Shown piece after piece: positions 8,991 to 16,789 of a stretch of DNA of 64,000 bases. Where the stretch lies: assembly GCA_023436885.1 (NCBI GenBank), contig JAEZHI010000038.1, positions 62,001 through 126,000 of the forward strand, given 5' to 3'. This DNA is from Pseudomonadota bacterium. Lineage in GTDB: Bacteria; Pseudomonadota; Alphaproteobacteria; Rhizobiales; Pleomorphomonadaceae. Both the position numbers and the translations under genes were made by a program. Numbering within the stretch: position 1 is the first letter of the stretch; each line of letters starts with the position of its first letter. Under the pieces are notes generated by a model that ran no database searches, was not told the origin of the DNA, and saw only the letters and a program-made list of their open reading frames with translations.

Positions 8991-9214
8991 AGCCTTGCCT
9001 GCCTTCGTCGTGGTCACGCCGTTCGCCGTTTCCAAGTTAAGAATCCTATTTGAAGAGATTTTCTTTTTCTTATTGCCGAGGGATAGCAGGGATTATCAAT
9101 CTTCCACAATCGGAACCCGTCGCCTCCTTTGGACTGAGGTCCGAAAAGGCTTTTCCGATCACCTGCCTGTGGCTTTTGGGGAAAACTCCCGGCGATGGCG
9201 GAATGCCGCAATTC

Positions 9215-9229
9215 TTAACGGATGGTTAA
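9215..9229. promoter_or_regulatory. CtrA-type binding site 1 in oriC
   Basis: TTAACGGATGGTTAA is an exact match to TTAA-N7-TTAA, the binding consensus of the cell-cycle master regulator CtrA. In Caulobacter, CtrA bound at the origin blocks initiation in swarmer cells. A second site follows 20 bp downstream. Confidence 0.65.
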
Positions 9230-9249
9230 TGGGGATGACCTGCTAGAAG

Positions 9250-9264
9250 TTAATGAATGGTTAA
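9250..9264. promoter_or_regulatory. CtrA-type binding site 2 in oriC
   Basis: TTAATGAATGGTTAA is a second exact TTAA-N7-TTAA match, 35 bp centre to centre from site 1. Two perfect copies this close in a GC-rich genome are unlikely by chance and support both the origin assignment and CtrA control of it. Confidence 0.65.
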
Positions 9265-9538
9265 GCAATGGCTTCGCTTTTGCACAGCACCCACAGGCGT
9301 CGTTTACGCGATACCCGCTCGTCTGTCCTGTTGATGGTTTCATGACTTACCCACAGGGCTGGATGGACGACCGCATTGAGGCAGATTTTCTCCACGTTCA
9401 TCCAAGCGATATCCGTCATCCTGTGGATTTCGACCCGGTCAGCCCAGGCAAGTCATTGATAAGAAGCGTCAAAAAAGAGCTCGCAAAGCTGGGCGCCTTC
9501 TGAGATGCTTGGGCGCCTTCTTTCGGAGCATCGGGGTC

Positions 9539-10396
9539 ATGAAGCGCGGCCAGACTTATTTTCATATCCATCTGGTCTCCGACTCCACCGGCGAAACGCT
9601 GCTGGCCGTCGGTCGCGCCGCAACGGCCCAATATGACTCGATGGTGGCAATCGAACATATCTATCCGCTGGTCCGCTCGGTAAGGCATATCGAACGCGTG
9701 ATTGCCGATATCGAGGCGGCACCCGGCATCGTGCTTTACACTCTTGTGCAGCAAGACCTTGCCATTCGTCTCGAAGAAGCGTGCCAGGCTGCCGCCATTC
9801 CTTGCATCGACGTTTTGCGGCCGGTGTTCGATGTCTTCCGTTCCTTCTTCAAGGTTCAAGCGATCGGCAAGGCCGGCGCTCAGCACGCCATGGACGCTGA
9901 CTACTTCAAACGGATCGATGCACTGAACTTTACGCTCGCGCACGACGATGGCGCCCTGCCCGATGATATAGAGGAAACCGATGTCATCCTGATCGGCATC
10001 AGCCGTACGTCGAAAACGCCGACATCGATCTATCTGGCCAACCGCGGCATCCGGACGGCGAACGTGCCCCTGGTTCCAGGCATCCCCATTTCCGACAAGG
10101 TGATCGCTGCACGCCGGCCGCTGGTTGTCTGTTTGATCGCGACCGCCGAACGCATCATGCATGTCCGTCAAAATCGTCTCCTGGCACTCGCTGACCAGAA
10201 CCAGAATTCGACCTATGTCGACAAGGCGGCCATTGCCCAGGAAATCCTCTATTCCAAGCGCCTATGTACCGAACATGGTTGGCCGATGATCGACGTTACC
10301 CGTCGGTCGATCGAAGAGACGGCCGCCGCCATCCTCGCTCTATGGGATCAGCATCGCTACGGCAAAATGCTGGATCCATTCTCCGACGCCGGCTGA
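9539..10396 (+). CDS. ppsR: Pyruvate phosphate dikinase / PEP synthase regulatory protein (DUF299)
   Basis: A bifunctional serine/threonine kinase and pyrophosphorylase that inactivates and reactivates pyruvate phosphate dikinase or PEP synthase. The 285-residue protein contains the family nucleotide-binding motif GISRTSKTP in VILIGISRTSKTPTSIYLA near the middle and starts MKRGQTYFHIHLVSDSTGET. I chose the ATG at 9539, preceded by GGAG and GGGG; a TTG 30 bp upstream is in frame but falls within a short direct repeat. It heads a plus-strand operon with maf, aroE, coaE and dnaQ and marks the right border of oriC. Which dikinase it regulates cannot be told from this window. Confidence 0.92.
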   Translation: MKRGQTYFHIHLVSDSTGETLLAVGRAATAQYDSMVAIEHIYPLVRSVRHIERVIADIEAAPGIVLYTLVQQDLAIRLEEACQAAAIPCIDVLRPVFDVFRSFFKVQAIGKAGAQHAMDADYFKRIDALNFTLAHDDGALPDDIEETDVILIGISRTSKTPTSIYLANRGIRTANVPLVPGIPISDKVIAARRPLVVCLIATAERIMHVRQNRLLALADQNQNSTYVDKAAIAQEILYSKRLCTEHGWPMIDVTRRSIEETAAAILALWDQHRYGKMLDPFSDAG

Positions 10397-10399
10397 ACG

Positions 10400-10987
10400 A
10401 TGAGTCTCGTCCTTGCTTCTGCGAGCGCAGCTCGCGCCGCCCTCCTCACCGGCGCCGGTCTCATCTTCAAACGGGTTCCGGCCGACGTGGACGAACGACT
10501 GATTGAAGAAGATCTGGTTGGGCTTTGCGCGGCCGATGTTGCCCAGGCGCTGGCCGATGTCAAAGCGGTCGAGGTTTCACTGCGTCGGCCAGGTGATCTT
10601 GTTATCGGCGCCGATCAAACGCTTTCACTCGGTGACGAACGTTTCCACAAACCGCGAGATCGTGAAGAGGCAAGCCGGCAACTCGCTCGCCTCTCCGGTC
10701 GTACCCATGAGCTTCACTCCGCCCTGTCGCTGGCGAGGAACGGCGAAGTTCTCCACCGCGCCGTGGACAATGCAAAGCTGACCATGCGACCGCTATCGCC
10801 ACGTTTCATAAGTCATTACATGGCGGTTGTCGGTGAGGCAGTCTTGGGTTCGGTCGGGGCTTATCATCTGGAAGGATATGGTGTTCAGCTGTTTGAAGCG
10901 GTTGAAGGCAATCACTTCACGATTCTCGGCCTGCCCCTGCTGCCTCTGCTCGAATTTTTGCGCGAGGAAAGGATGATCGAACAATGA
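10400..10987 (+). CDS. Maf-family nucleotide pyrophosphatase
   Basis: Maf proteins hydrolyse nucleoside triphosphates, often non-canonical ones, to the monophosphate. The 195-residue protein has the fold signatures VIGADQTL and, near the C terminus, GSVGAYHLEGYG. The N-terminal motif reads LASASAARAALL where most Maf proteins have LAS-x-SPRR, so the substrate-binding loop has lost its proline and one arginine. That makes the subfamily (dTTP/UTP or m7GTP) uncertain. It starts 3 bp after ppsR and overlaps aroE by 4 bp, the common rhizobial arrangement. Confidence 0.88.
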   Translation: MSLVLASASAARAALLTGAGLIFKRVPADVDERLIEEDLVGLCAADVAQALADVKAVEVSLRRPGDLVIGADQTLSLGDERFHKPRDREEASRQLARLSGRTHELHSALSLARNGEVLHRAVDNAKLTMRPLSPRFISHYMAVVGEAVLGSVGAYHLEGYGVQLFEAVEGNHFTILGLPLLPLLEFLREERMIEQ

Positions 10988-11802
10988 TCCGCGCTGCCGT
11001 CATCGGCTGGCCGGTGAGCCAGTCGCGCTCTCCTCTGATCCACGGTTATTGGCTGAAGCAATACGGCATTGATGGTGAGTATGGTCGCGTGGCGGTCGAA
11101 CCAGAGCGGATAGAAAGCTTCCTCGGAGATTTTGCTGCGAGCGGCCTTTCTGGCTGCAATGTAACCATTCCGTTCAAGGAAATTGCTGCGCGTATTGCAA
11201 AGTACCGCGAGCCTGTTGTTGAACGGATTGGCGCAGCAAACACGCTGTGGCTAAGAGATGGCGAGCTTTGCGCTGACAACACGGACGGAATCGGTTTTGC
11301 CGCCAACCTTGATCAACGCGCTTCCGGTTGGGACAGTACCCCTGGCGAGGCTTTGGTCTTGGGCGCTGGCGGCGCGGCTGCGGCGGTGGTCGATATTCTC
11401 GTTCAGCGCGGCTTCAAGGTGCGCCTCGTCAACCGGACGCTTTCACGCGCCGAAACCTTGGCGTCGAGATATCCAGGGAAGGCGTTTGCCGACATCCTTT
11501 CGGAAGCGAATCGATATGCGTCGGCGGCCAGTCTTGTAGTGAACACCACTTCACTTGGCATGAAGGGTAACGGCACGATCGACATCGACATGGCTCTGTT
11601 TCCAGAGAGTGCGGTCGTGACAGATATCGTATATGTACCCCTTGTCACGCCCTTCCTCAGCTCCGCCGCAGCGCGCGGTCTCCGCACCGTCGACGGTCTC
11701 GGTATGCTTCTCAATCAAGCGGTACCCGGCTTCACCCGCTGGTTTGGACAAAAGCCGACGGTGACGCCGGAGCTTCGAGCTCGCATAGAGGCTGATCTTT
11801 GA
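10984..11802 (+). CDS. aroE: Shikimate dehydrogenase (NADP+)
   Basis: Reduces 3-dehydroshikimate to shikimate in aromatic amino acid synthesis. Residues 1-272 carry the substrate-binding SQSRSPLIHGYW near the N terminus, NVTIPFKE (with the catalytic lysine) near 54-61, NTDGIGF near 97, and the NADP-binding loop VLGAGGAAAAV near 125. Length is standard. It overlaps maf by 4 bp and coaE by 4 bp, so translation is coupled through all three. Confidence 0.95.
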   Translation: MIRAAVIGWPVSQSRSPLIHGYWLKQYGIDGEYGRVAVEPERIESFLGDFAASGLSGCNVTIPFKEIAARIAKYREPVVERIGAANTLWLRDGELCADNTDGIGFAANLDQRASGWDSTPGEALVLGAGGAAAAVVDILVQRGFKVRLVNRTLSRAETLASRYPGKAFADILSEANRYASAASLVVNTTSLGMKGNGTIDIDMALFPESAVVTDIVYVPLVTPFLSSAAARGLRTVDGLGMLLNQAVPGFTRWFGQKPTVTPELRARIEADL

Positions 11803-12380
11803 TCGTCATCGGCCTTACCGGCTCGATCGGGATGGGAAAGACCACCACCGCCGATCTCTTCCGGCAAGCAGGTCTGCCGGTGTTTGACGCCGACGCGGCC
11901 GTACATGCCTTATATGAGGGGGCATTGGCACCGCAGATCGAAGCAGCTTTCCCTGGCACCGTGATTGATGGTCACGTCGACCGTCGCAAACTTGCAGAGC
12001 GATTGTCGGGAGACGCAGATGGGTTTCACCAATTGGAATCCATTGTGCACCCAGCAGTTCGGCGCATGGAGGCAGAATTTCTCGCCGAGGCGCGCGTAGC
12101 GGGCGTCAAGGCAGCGGTGCTTGATATTCCCCTTCTCTTCGAGACCGGGCGACATAAGGATGTCGACAAAGTGGTGGTAGTCTCGGCTCCGGCCGAAGTG
12201 CAACGAGCCAGGGTCCTTGCTCGTCCGGGCATGACGGAGGAGAAATTCGAGGCGCTTCTGTCCAGGCAACTACCCGATGCCGAAAAGCGAGCACGAGCTG
12301 ACTTTGTCGTGCCATCCGGTGACGGAGTGGACGTGGCACGGGCTTCGATTTCGGCATTGCTCGCCGAATGGCTGCCCTGA
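11799..12380 (+). CDS. coaE: Dephospho-CoA kinase
   Basis: Phosphorylates dephospho-CoA in the last step of coenzyme A synthesis. The P-loop GLTGSIGMGKTTTA is at the very N terminus and DADAAVHALY and DIPLLFE follow at family positions; 193 residues is normal. The start codon is TTG, overlapping the aroE stop as TTGA. The DNA continues into dnaQ in the same direction. Confidence 0.94.
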   Translation: MIVIGLTGSIGMGKTTTADLFRQAGLPVFDADAAVHALYEGALAPQIEAAFPGTVIDGHVDRRKLAERLSGDADGFHQLESIVHPAVRRMEAEFLAEARVAGVKAAVLDIPLLFETGRHKDVDKVVVVSAPAEVQRARVLARPGMTEEKFEALLSRQLPDAEKRARADFVVPSGDGVDVARASISALLAEWLP

Positions 12381-12448
12381 GCGATTGGCAGGGGACAAGC
12401 CGGTTTGATTTCCTTGAAATCTATGTCGTTGGCGGGCAGGATTCGACC

Positions 12449-13168
12449 ATGCGCGAAATCGTCTTCGATACCGAAACCACAGGACTTGATCCCAAGACCG
12501 GCGACCGTCTGGTTGAAATCGGCTGCGTTGAGGTCGTCAATCGCTTCCCGACGGGCCGCAACTTCCATGTTTATATTAACCCTGGGCGCTCTGTGCCGAA
12601 GGAAGCGTTCGACGTTCACGGGTTGTCTGACGAGTTCCTCGCTGACAAGCCGCGCTTCGACGATATTGCCGATGCCTTCGTGACTTTCGTCGGCGACGCT
12701 CAGCTCGTCGCCCACAACGCCAGCTTCGACATGGGCTTCATCAATTTCGAGCTGAAGGCGTCGGGTCGTACGACATACGGTGCCGAGCGTGTCGTTGACA
12801 CGCTGATGATGGCGCGCCGGAAGCATCCGGGTGCACCAGCGAGCCTCGATGCTCTCTGTAATCGGTATGGTATCGATCGTTCCAGGCGCATCAAGCACGG
12901 CGCCTTGCTGGACGCCGAGCTGCTTGCCGAGGTTTATCTCGAGCTCACAGGCGGTCGGCAGGCCGGTCTCGATCTCAATGTCGCTGTGCAAGCGGCGTCA
13001 ACAACGGAAACAGGGGGTCGCGTTGCGCTTCGGCCACGTCCCGTGCCCCTCCCGTCCCGTATCAGTCAGGAGCAGGCTGAGGCGCACATGGCGTTCATTG
13101 CCACTATTGGCGAAAAAGCTTTGTGGAACATGTATTTGAATGAAGGGGACCAGGCTGAAACAGCCTGA
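12449..13168 (+). CDS. dnaQ: DNA polymerase III subunit epsilon (proofreading exonuclease)
   Basis: The 3'-5' proofreading exonuclease of the replicative polymerase. From the ATG at 12449 the 239-residue protein begins MREIVFDTETTG. It carries Exo I DTETTGLDP near residue 7, Exo II HNASFDMGF near 91, and Exo III HxAxxD as HGALLDAELLAEVY near 150, the DEDDh pattern. The C-terminal 60 residues are less ordered and probably bind the polymerase alpha subunit. The open frame extends upstream over the coaE end, but homology starts at this ATG. The aroE-coaE-dnaQ order is standard for alphaproteobacteria. Confidence 0.95.
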   Translation: MREIVFDTETTGLDPKTGDRLVEIGCVEVVNRFPTGRNFHVYINPGRSVPKEAFDVHGLSDEFLADKPRFDDIADAFVTFVGDAQLVAHNASFDMGFINFELKASGRTTYGAERVVDTLMMARRKHPGAPASLDALCNRYGIDRSRRIKHGALLDAELLAEVYLELTGGRQAGLDLNVAVQAASTTETGGRVALRPRPVPLPSRISQEQAEAHMAFIATIGEKALWNMYLNEGDQAETA

Positions 13169-13290
13169 AGGTTCCCATCGATAAATCAGGAATTCTCCCA
13201 GTCGGTTTGCTTGGGGTATTATTAGCCGGCGAATTATGTCATAGAGCGCTTCTTGCGCTCCTTTCCATCTATTGAGGCACGGAGAGGCGC

Positions 13291-13860
13291 TTGGTTATCA
13301 AGTCTCCCAAGGGGTCAGTTGTGGCTAAGGCGACGCTTGAGAAATTCCGGCAAGTCGCCGCCCTGCCCTATCGCCTGACGGCGCACGGCTACGAGGTCGT
13401 ATTGATTACCACGCGAGATAGTGGTCGCTGGATTCTACCAAAAGGCTGGCCGATCAAGGGGCTCAAGCGCCACGAAGCCGCCGAAACCGAAGCGATGGAA
13501 GAAGCCGGCCTGATTGGAAGCGCTGAGCCGAAGTCCATAGGACGCTTCACATACACCAAGCAGTTTCCAAAACGTCAGGAAAAAGTGCTGGTCGATGTCT
13601 TCCCCTTCGCGGTCGAAGGTCAGCTCGAAGTCTGGCAGGAAAAAGGTCAGCGCGAAGTCCGCTTTTTCAACCCGGTTGACGCGGCCGCCCTGGTGTCCGA
13701 CGCTGGAGTCGGTGACCTGATCCTTTCTTTCTTTGTCGATCTGGCAAAAAGAAAAGCGGCCGGCACCCTCAAGGCACCAGCCGCCGATGTAGGATCTCCG
13801 GAAGCAGGAGAACGTGTTCTAGGTCAGGCAAGTCCTTCGAAGAGTGCCGTCGACAAATAA
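13291..13860 (+). CDS. Nudix hydrolase
   Basis: A 189-residue Nudix-fold protein that should hydrolyse a nucleoside diphosphate linked to some other moiety. The Nudix box lies near residues 55-78 as GLKRHEAAETEAMEEAGL; the consensus arginine of REUXEEXG is a threonine here while the catalytic glutamates remain. The overall form (alpha helix, WILPKGWP, then FTYTKQFPKRQEKVLVDVFPF) resembles the short DIPP-like Nudix enzymes acting on diphosphoinositol polyphosphates or Ap6A; the substrate is not certain. The start is TTG with GGAGAGG just upstream; a GTG at 13321 is possible. Its 3' end overlaps convergent cysK by 37 bp. Confidence 0.85.
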   Translation: MVIKSPKGSVVAKATLEKFRQVAALPYRLTAHGYEVVLITTRDSGRWILPKGWPIKGLKRHEAAETEAMEEAGLIGSAEPKSIGRFTYTKQFPKRQEKVLVDVFPFAVEGQLEVWQEKGQREVRFFNPVDAAALVSDAGVGDLILSFFVDLAKRKAAGTLKAPAADVGSPEAGERVLGQASPSKSAVDK

Positions 13861-14789
13861 CGCTCGGCAAACGACGGAACGATTACCACGATGGTTTTCC
13901 CGGCATTTTCCGGCCGCTGTCCGAGCTTGATTGCTGCCGTCAGCGCAGCGCCCGAGGAAATGCCAACTGGAATACCTTCGAGCTTTGCGGCCTGGCGGGC
14001 CGTGGCCAAAGCTTCTTCCGAAGGTACAGGCAGAATTTCGTCATACACCTTGGTATCGAGAACCGTCGGAACAAAGCCGGCGCCAATGCCCTGAATCTTG
14101 TGAGGCCCGGGGTTGCCGCCGGAAAGAACCGGGCTTTCATTCGGCTCGACTGCCACGACCTTCACGTCTGGCTTGCGCTCTTTCAGCACACGGCCGACGC
14201 CGGTGATCGTACCGCCGGTGCCAATACCGGCAACAAAGATGTCAACCTTGCCCTCTGTATCGTTCCAGATCTCTTCGGCCGTGCTGACTCGGTGGACCTC
14301 GGGATTCGCCGGATTCTCAAACTGCTGCGGGATGATGGCGCCCGGAATGCTGGCCGCGAGTTCGTTCGCCTTGGCAATCGCGCCCTTCATGCCCTTGGCG
14401 GCCTCGGTCAGCTCAAGCTCCGCACCAAGCAACTTGAGCATCTTGCGCCGCTCGATGGACATGGACTCGGGCATGACTAAAATCAGACGGTAGCCCTTCG
14501 CAGCCGCCACGAACGCAAGCGCAATGCCGGTGTTGCCAGACGTCGGCTCGATCAGGGTCGATTCGCCAGGCTTGATCTTTCCCTGAGCTTCCAGCGACTC
14601 GATCATCGCGACGCCGATGCGGTCCTTGACCGAGGCGATCGGATTGAAGAACTCAAGTTTGCCGAGGATGGTGGCCTTGACGCCATGCTCCCTGGCGAGC
14701 TTGTCGAAACGGACAAGCGGCGTATCGCCGATGGTATCGGTGATCGACGCGTAGATCTTGCCGCGACCGCGGCGGGAAAGATCGCTCAT
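13824..14789 (-). CDS. cysK: Cysteine synthase A (O-acetylserine sulfhydrylase)
   Basis: Makes L-cysteine from O-acetylserine and sulfide with PLP. The 321-residue protein starts at the ATG at 14789 (MSDLSRRGRGK), with GAGG placed ideally before it. The PLP lysine lies in NPIASVKDRIG, substrate loop TSGNTGI follows, and GTGGTITG binds the cofactor phosphate. It is close to the usual CysK length (about 310-325). Its end overlaps the convergent Nudix gene. An inverted repeat at 14881-14905 lies about 92 bp upstream. Confidence 0.95.
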   Translation of the reverse strand: MSDLSRRGRGKIYASITDTIGDTPLVRFDKLAREHGVKATILGKLEFFNPIASVKDRIGVAMIESLEAQGKIKPGESTLIEPTSGNTGIALAFVAAAKGYRLILVMPESMSIERRKMLKLLGAELELTEAAKGMKGAIAKANELAASIPGAIIPQQFENPANPEVHRVSTAEEIWNDTEGKVDIFVAGIGTGGTITGVGRVLKERKPDVKVVAVEPNESPVLSGGNPGPHKIQGIGAGFVPTVLDTKVYDEILPVPSEEALATARQAAKLEGIPVGISSGAALTAAIKLGQRPENAGKTIVVIVPSFAERYLSTALFEGLA

Positions 14790-14880
14790 GTGAGATCCTC
14801 GTTGCTGTAAGCCCTGTGGAATTGAGGCCATTCTACCGGTGGTCACAGAACGCTACCAGTCAACCGAGGTCGTAACGGAT

Positions 14881-14905
14881 TATGGGATCGGAAAATGATC
14901 CCATA
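14881..14905. repeat. Perfect inverted repeat between dut and cysK
   Basis: Arms TATGGGATC (14881-14889) and GATCCCATA (14897-14905) flank a 7-nt spacer. No U-run follows on either strand, so a terminator is unlikely. Its position upstream of cysK would fit an operator, but no regulator gene is adjacent. Confidence 0.5.
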
Positions 14906-14939
14906 GGAAAGCCGATTTGAAGAATAGAATGCTATTTTC

Positions 14940-15386
14940 TCAGGAACGTCCCGTCGATCCAAAGCCGCCCGCTCCTCGGCCCGTTGCGTCAAGAACGTCC
15001 GTCTCGATGAACTGGGCGCGACTGACCGGGGCAATCACCATCTGGGCGATACGTTCACCGCGATGAATGGTGAAAGGTGTGTCGGAGAGGTTAATGAGGA
15101 CTACCTTCACTTCACCACGATAGTCGGCGTCCACGGTACCTGGCGAGTTGAGGACGGTGATGCCGTGCTTGGCGGCCAGTCCGGACCGTGGTCGTATCTG
15201 GGCCTCGTAGCCGGATGGAAGTGCAATAGCTAGACCGGTGGGAACCAGTGCGCGCCCCATCTGGGGCAAGGTCATCGGCTCTTCTACGGCTGCGAGAAGA
15301 TCCAAGCCGGCCGCATCTTCAGTCTGATAGGCTGGCAGAGGAAGGCCGTCGGAATGCGGCAGGCGCTTGAGGGCAACATCAACCAT
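14940..15386 (-). CDS. dut: dUTP diphosphatase
   Basis: Hydrolyses dUTP to dUMP, keeping uracil out of DNA. All five trimeric dUTPase motifs are visible in 148 residues: AAGLDL, PRSGLAAKHG, GTVDADYRGE, GERIAQMVI and the C-terminal RGAGGFGSTGR. It lies 44 bp downstream of coaBC on the same strand, the widespread coaBC-dut pairing. Confidence 0.96.
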   Translation of the reverse strand: MVDVALKRLPHSDGLPLPAYQTEDAAGLDLLAAVEEPMTLPQMGRALVPTGLAIALPSGYEAQIRPRSGLAAKHGITVLNSPGTVDADYRGEVKVVLINLSDTPFTIHRGERIAQMVIAPVSRAQFIETDVLDATGRGAGGFGSTGRS

Positions 15387-15430
15387 TAAGAACCTCGGGA
15401 AACGAGCTCGTTGCGGTAGCGAATCGAAAA

Positions 15431-16636
15431 TCAGCCGAGCCTTTCGGCGATCAGTGAAATCAGTCTGTCAGCGACTCCGTCTTTTGGAAGCGTCGGCCAG
15501 ACGTCGGTGCCATCCGCTGACAGGACATGCACGGTATTCTGGTCGCCGCCGAATACGCCGTTTTTCGCCGATACGTCATTGGCAACGATATAGTCGGCTC
15601 CCTTTGCCGCAAGTTTGCGGCCAGCATTTGCAGCGACATCCGTCGTTTCGGCGGCGAATCCAATAACCAAACCTGGCCGCTTGGCATGGTGTCCCAGCGT
15701 GGCCAGGATATCCGGATTCTCGACGAAGGAGAGCGGCGGCGGATCGCCAGCCGACTTCTTGAGCTTCTGCTGAGATACGTCGGCCGGACGCCAGTCCGAT
15801 ACGGCGGCCGTCATCACCGCCACATCGGCCGGTAAGGCGGCGAACACCGCGTCGAGCATTTGGCGGGCCGTTTCCACATGAACGACATCGACACCTTTCG
15901 GATCGGCAATCGACACCGGACCGGAAATGAGAGTGACGCGTGCTCCAGCTCGTACGGCGGCCGCGGCAATTGCGTGGCCTTGCTTTCCCGAAGAGCGGTT
16001 CGTGATGAAGCGCACCGGATCTATTGGCTCGATGGTCGGTCCGGATGTGACCAAGACATGCCGGCCTGCTAGCGCCTTTGGTTGATCGGCTTCCGAAAAG
16101 AAGGCTTCCACGCCCGCGACGATATCCATAGGTTCTGACAGGCGACCCAAGCCGGCTTCACCGCGTTCGGCCATGCGCCCCTCCGCCGGCCCGATGAAGA
16201 GTACGCCGTCTTTAGCAAGTTGCGCCGCGTTGCGCTGGGTCGCGGGATGCGCCCACATGCGCTGATTCATGGCTGGACAAACGATAATCGGTGCCGCCGC
16301 TGCCAAGAGGCTCGCCGTGGCAAGCTCGTCGGCAATGCCGTTGGCCATGCGGGCGATGAGATTGGCGGTGGCAGGCGCTACGAGAATAAGATCGGTTTCT
16401 CGGGAAAGCACGATATGTCCGATATCCTGCTCTTCGGTGGGGTCAAACAGGTCGCTGAAAACCTTCTCGCCTGAGAGCGCACCGACTGTCATCGGCGTCA
16501 CGAACTCCTTGCCGGAGCGCGTCAGGATCACTCGCACTTGGGCTCCGCGCTCCTTGAGACGACGGATGACCTCAAGCACCTTGTAGGCCGCAATGCCGCC
16601 GCCGATGATGATCAGTATGCGTTTGCCCGCGAGCAT
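15431..16636 (-). CDS. coaBC: Bifunctional phosphopantothenoylcysteine decarboxylase / phosphopantothenate-cysteine ligase
   Basis: Catalyses two steps of coenzyme A synthesis. The N-terminal FMN-dependent CoaC domain (about 1-185) begins GKRILIIIGGGIAAYK and contains the signature PAMNQRMW near residue 124. The CoaB ligase domain (about 190-401) holds VTSGPTIEPIDPVRFITNRSSGKQG. At 401 residues it is complete. The next gene downstream, dut, is co-oriented. Confidence 0.95.
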   Translation of the reverse strand: MLAGKRILIIIGGGIAAYKVLEVIRRLKERGAQVRVILTRSGKEFVTPMTVGALSGEKVFSDLFDPTEEQDIGHIVLSRETDLILVAPATANLIARMANGIADELATASLLAAAAPIIVCPAMNQRMWAHPATQRNAAQLAKDGVLFIGPAEGRMAERGEAGLGRLSEPMDIVAGVEAFFSEADQPKALAGRHVLVTSGPTIEPIDPVRFITNRSSGKQGHAIAAAAVRAGARVTLISGPVSIADPKGVDVVHVETARQMLDAVFAALPADVAVMTAAVSDWRPADVSQQKLKKSAGDPPPLSFVENPDILATLGHHAKRPGLVIGFAAETTDVAANAGRKLAAKGADYIVANDVSAKNGVFGGDQNTVHVLSADGTDVWPTLPKDGVADRLISLIAERLG

Positions 16637-16789
16637 GTCAGGCCCTCTCTCAGCTAACCGGAGCGGAACCTAGACTATCGCGGCGCCAAAGGTAAGCAGC
16701 ATGAAGCCAGCATTCGCTGTTACAAACGCCGGCTTCAAATCCGAGTTCACCGCAGGGAGGTTTAGGCGAGCCGGTAAAAGCTCGGAGCC

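Larger units (their letters stand above)
8991..9538. other. Putative chromosomal replication origin (oriC)
   Basis: This gene-free gap lies between hemE and the DUF299 gene ppsR, exactly the position of the mapped origin in Caulobacter crescentus and of the predicted one in Rhizobiales. It holds an AT-rich stretch (about 9040-9075), DnaA-box-like 9-mers TCTTCCACA (9100-9108), TTACCCACA (9347-9355) and, reversed, TGTGGATTT (9422-9430), weaker CCACAG-core copies near 9167 and 9288, and two TTAA-N7-TTAA sites. The 9-mers have one or two mismatches to TTWTCCACA. Function is inferred from synteny and motifs; dnaA itself is not in the window. Confidence 0.75.

Noticed and set aside
9416..10171. 251-codon minus-strand frame over ppsR
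   Set aside because: It is the antisense shadow of a well-conserved gene with typical high-GC third-position bias, and it would run into the origin.
16690..16745. Imperfect hairpin downstream of phoB
   Set aside because: The arms GAAGCCAGC and GCCGGCTTC have a mismatch and a long loop, and no U-run follows; I did not list it as a terminator.
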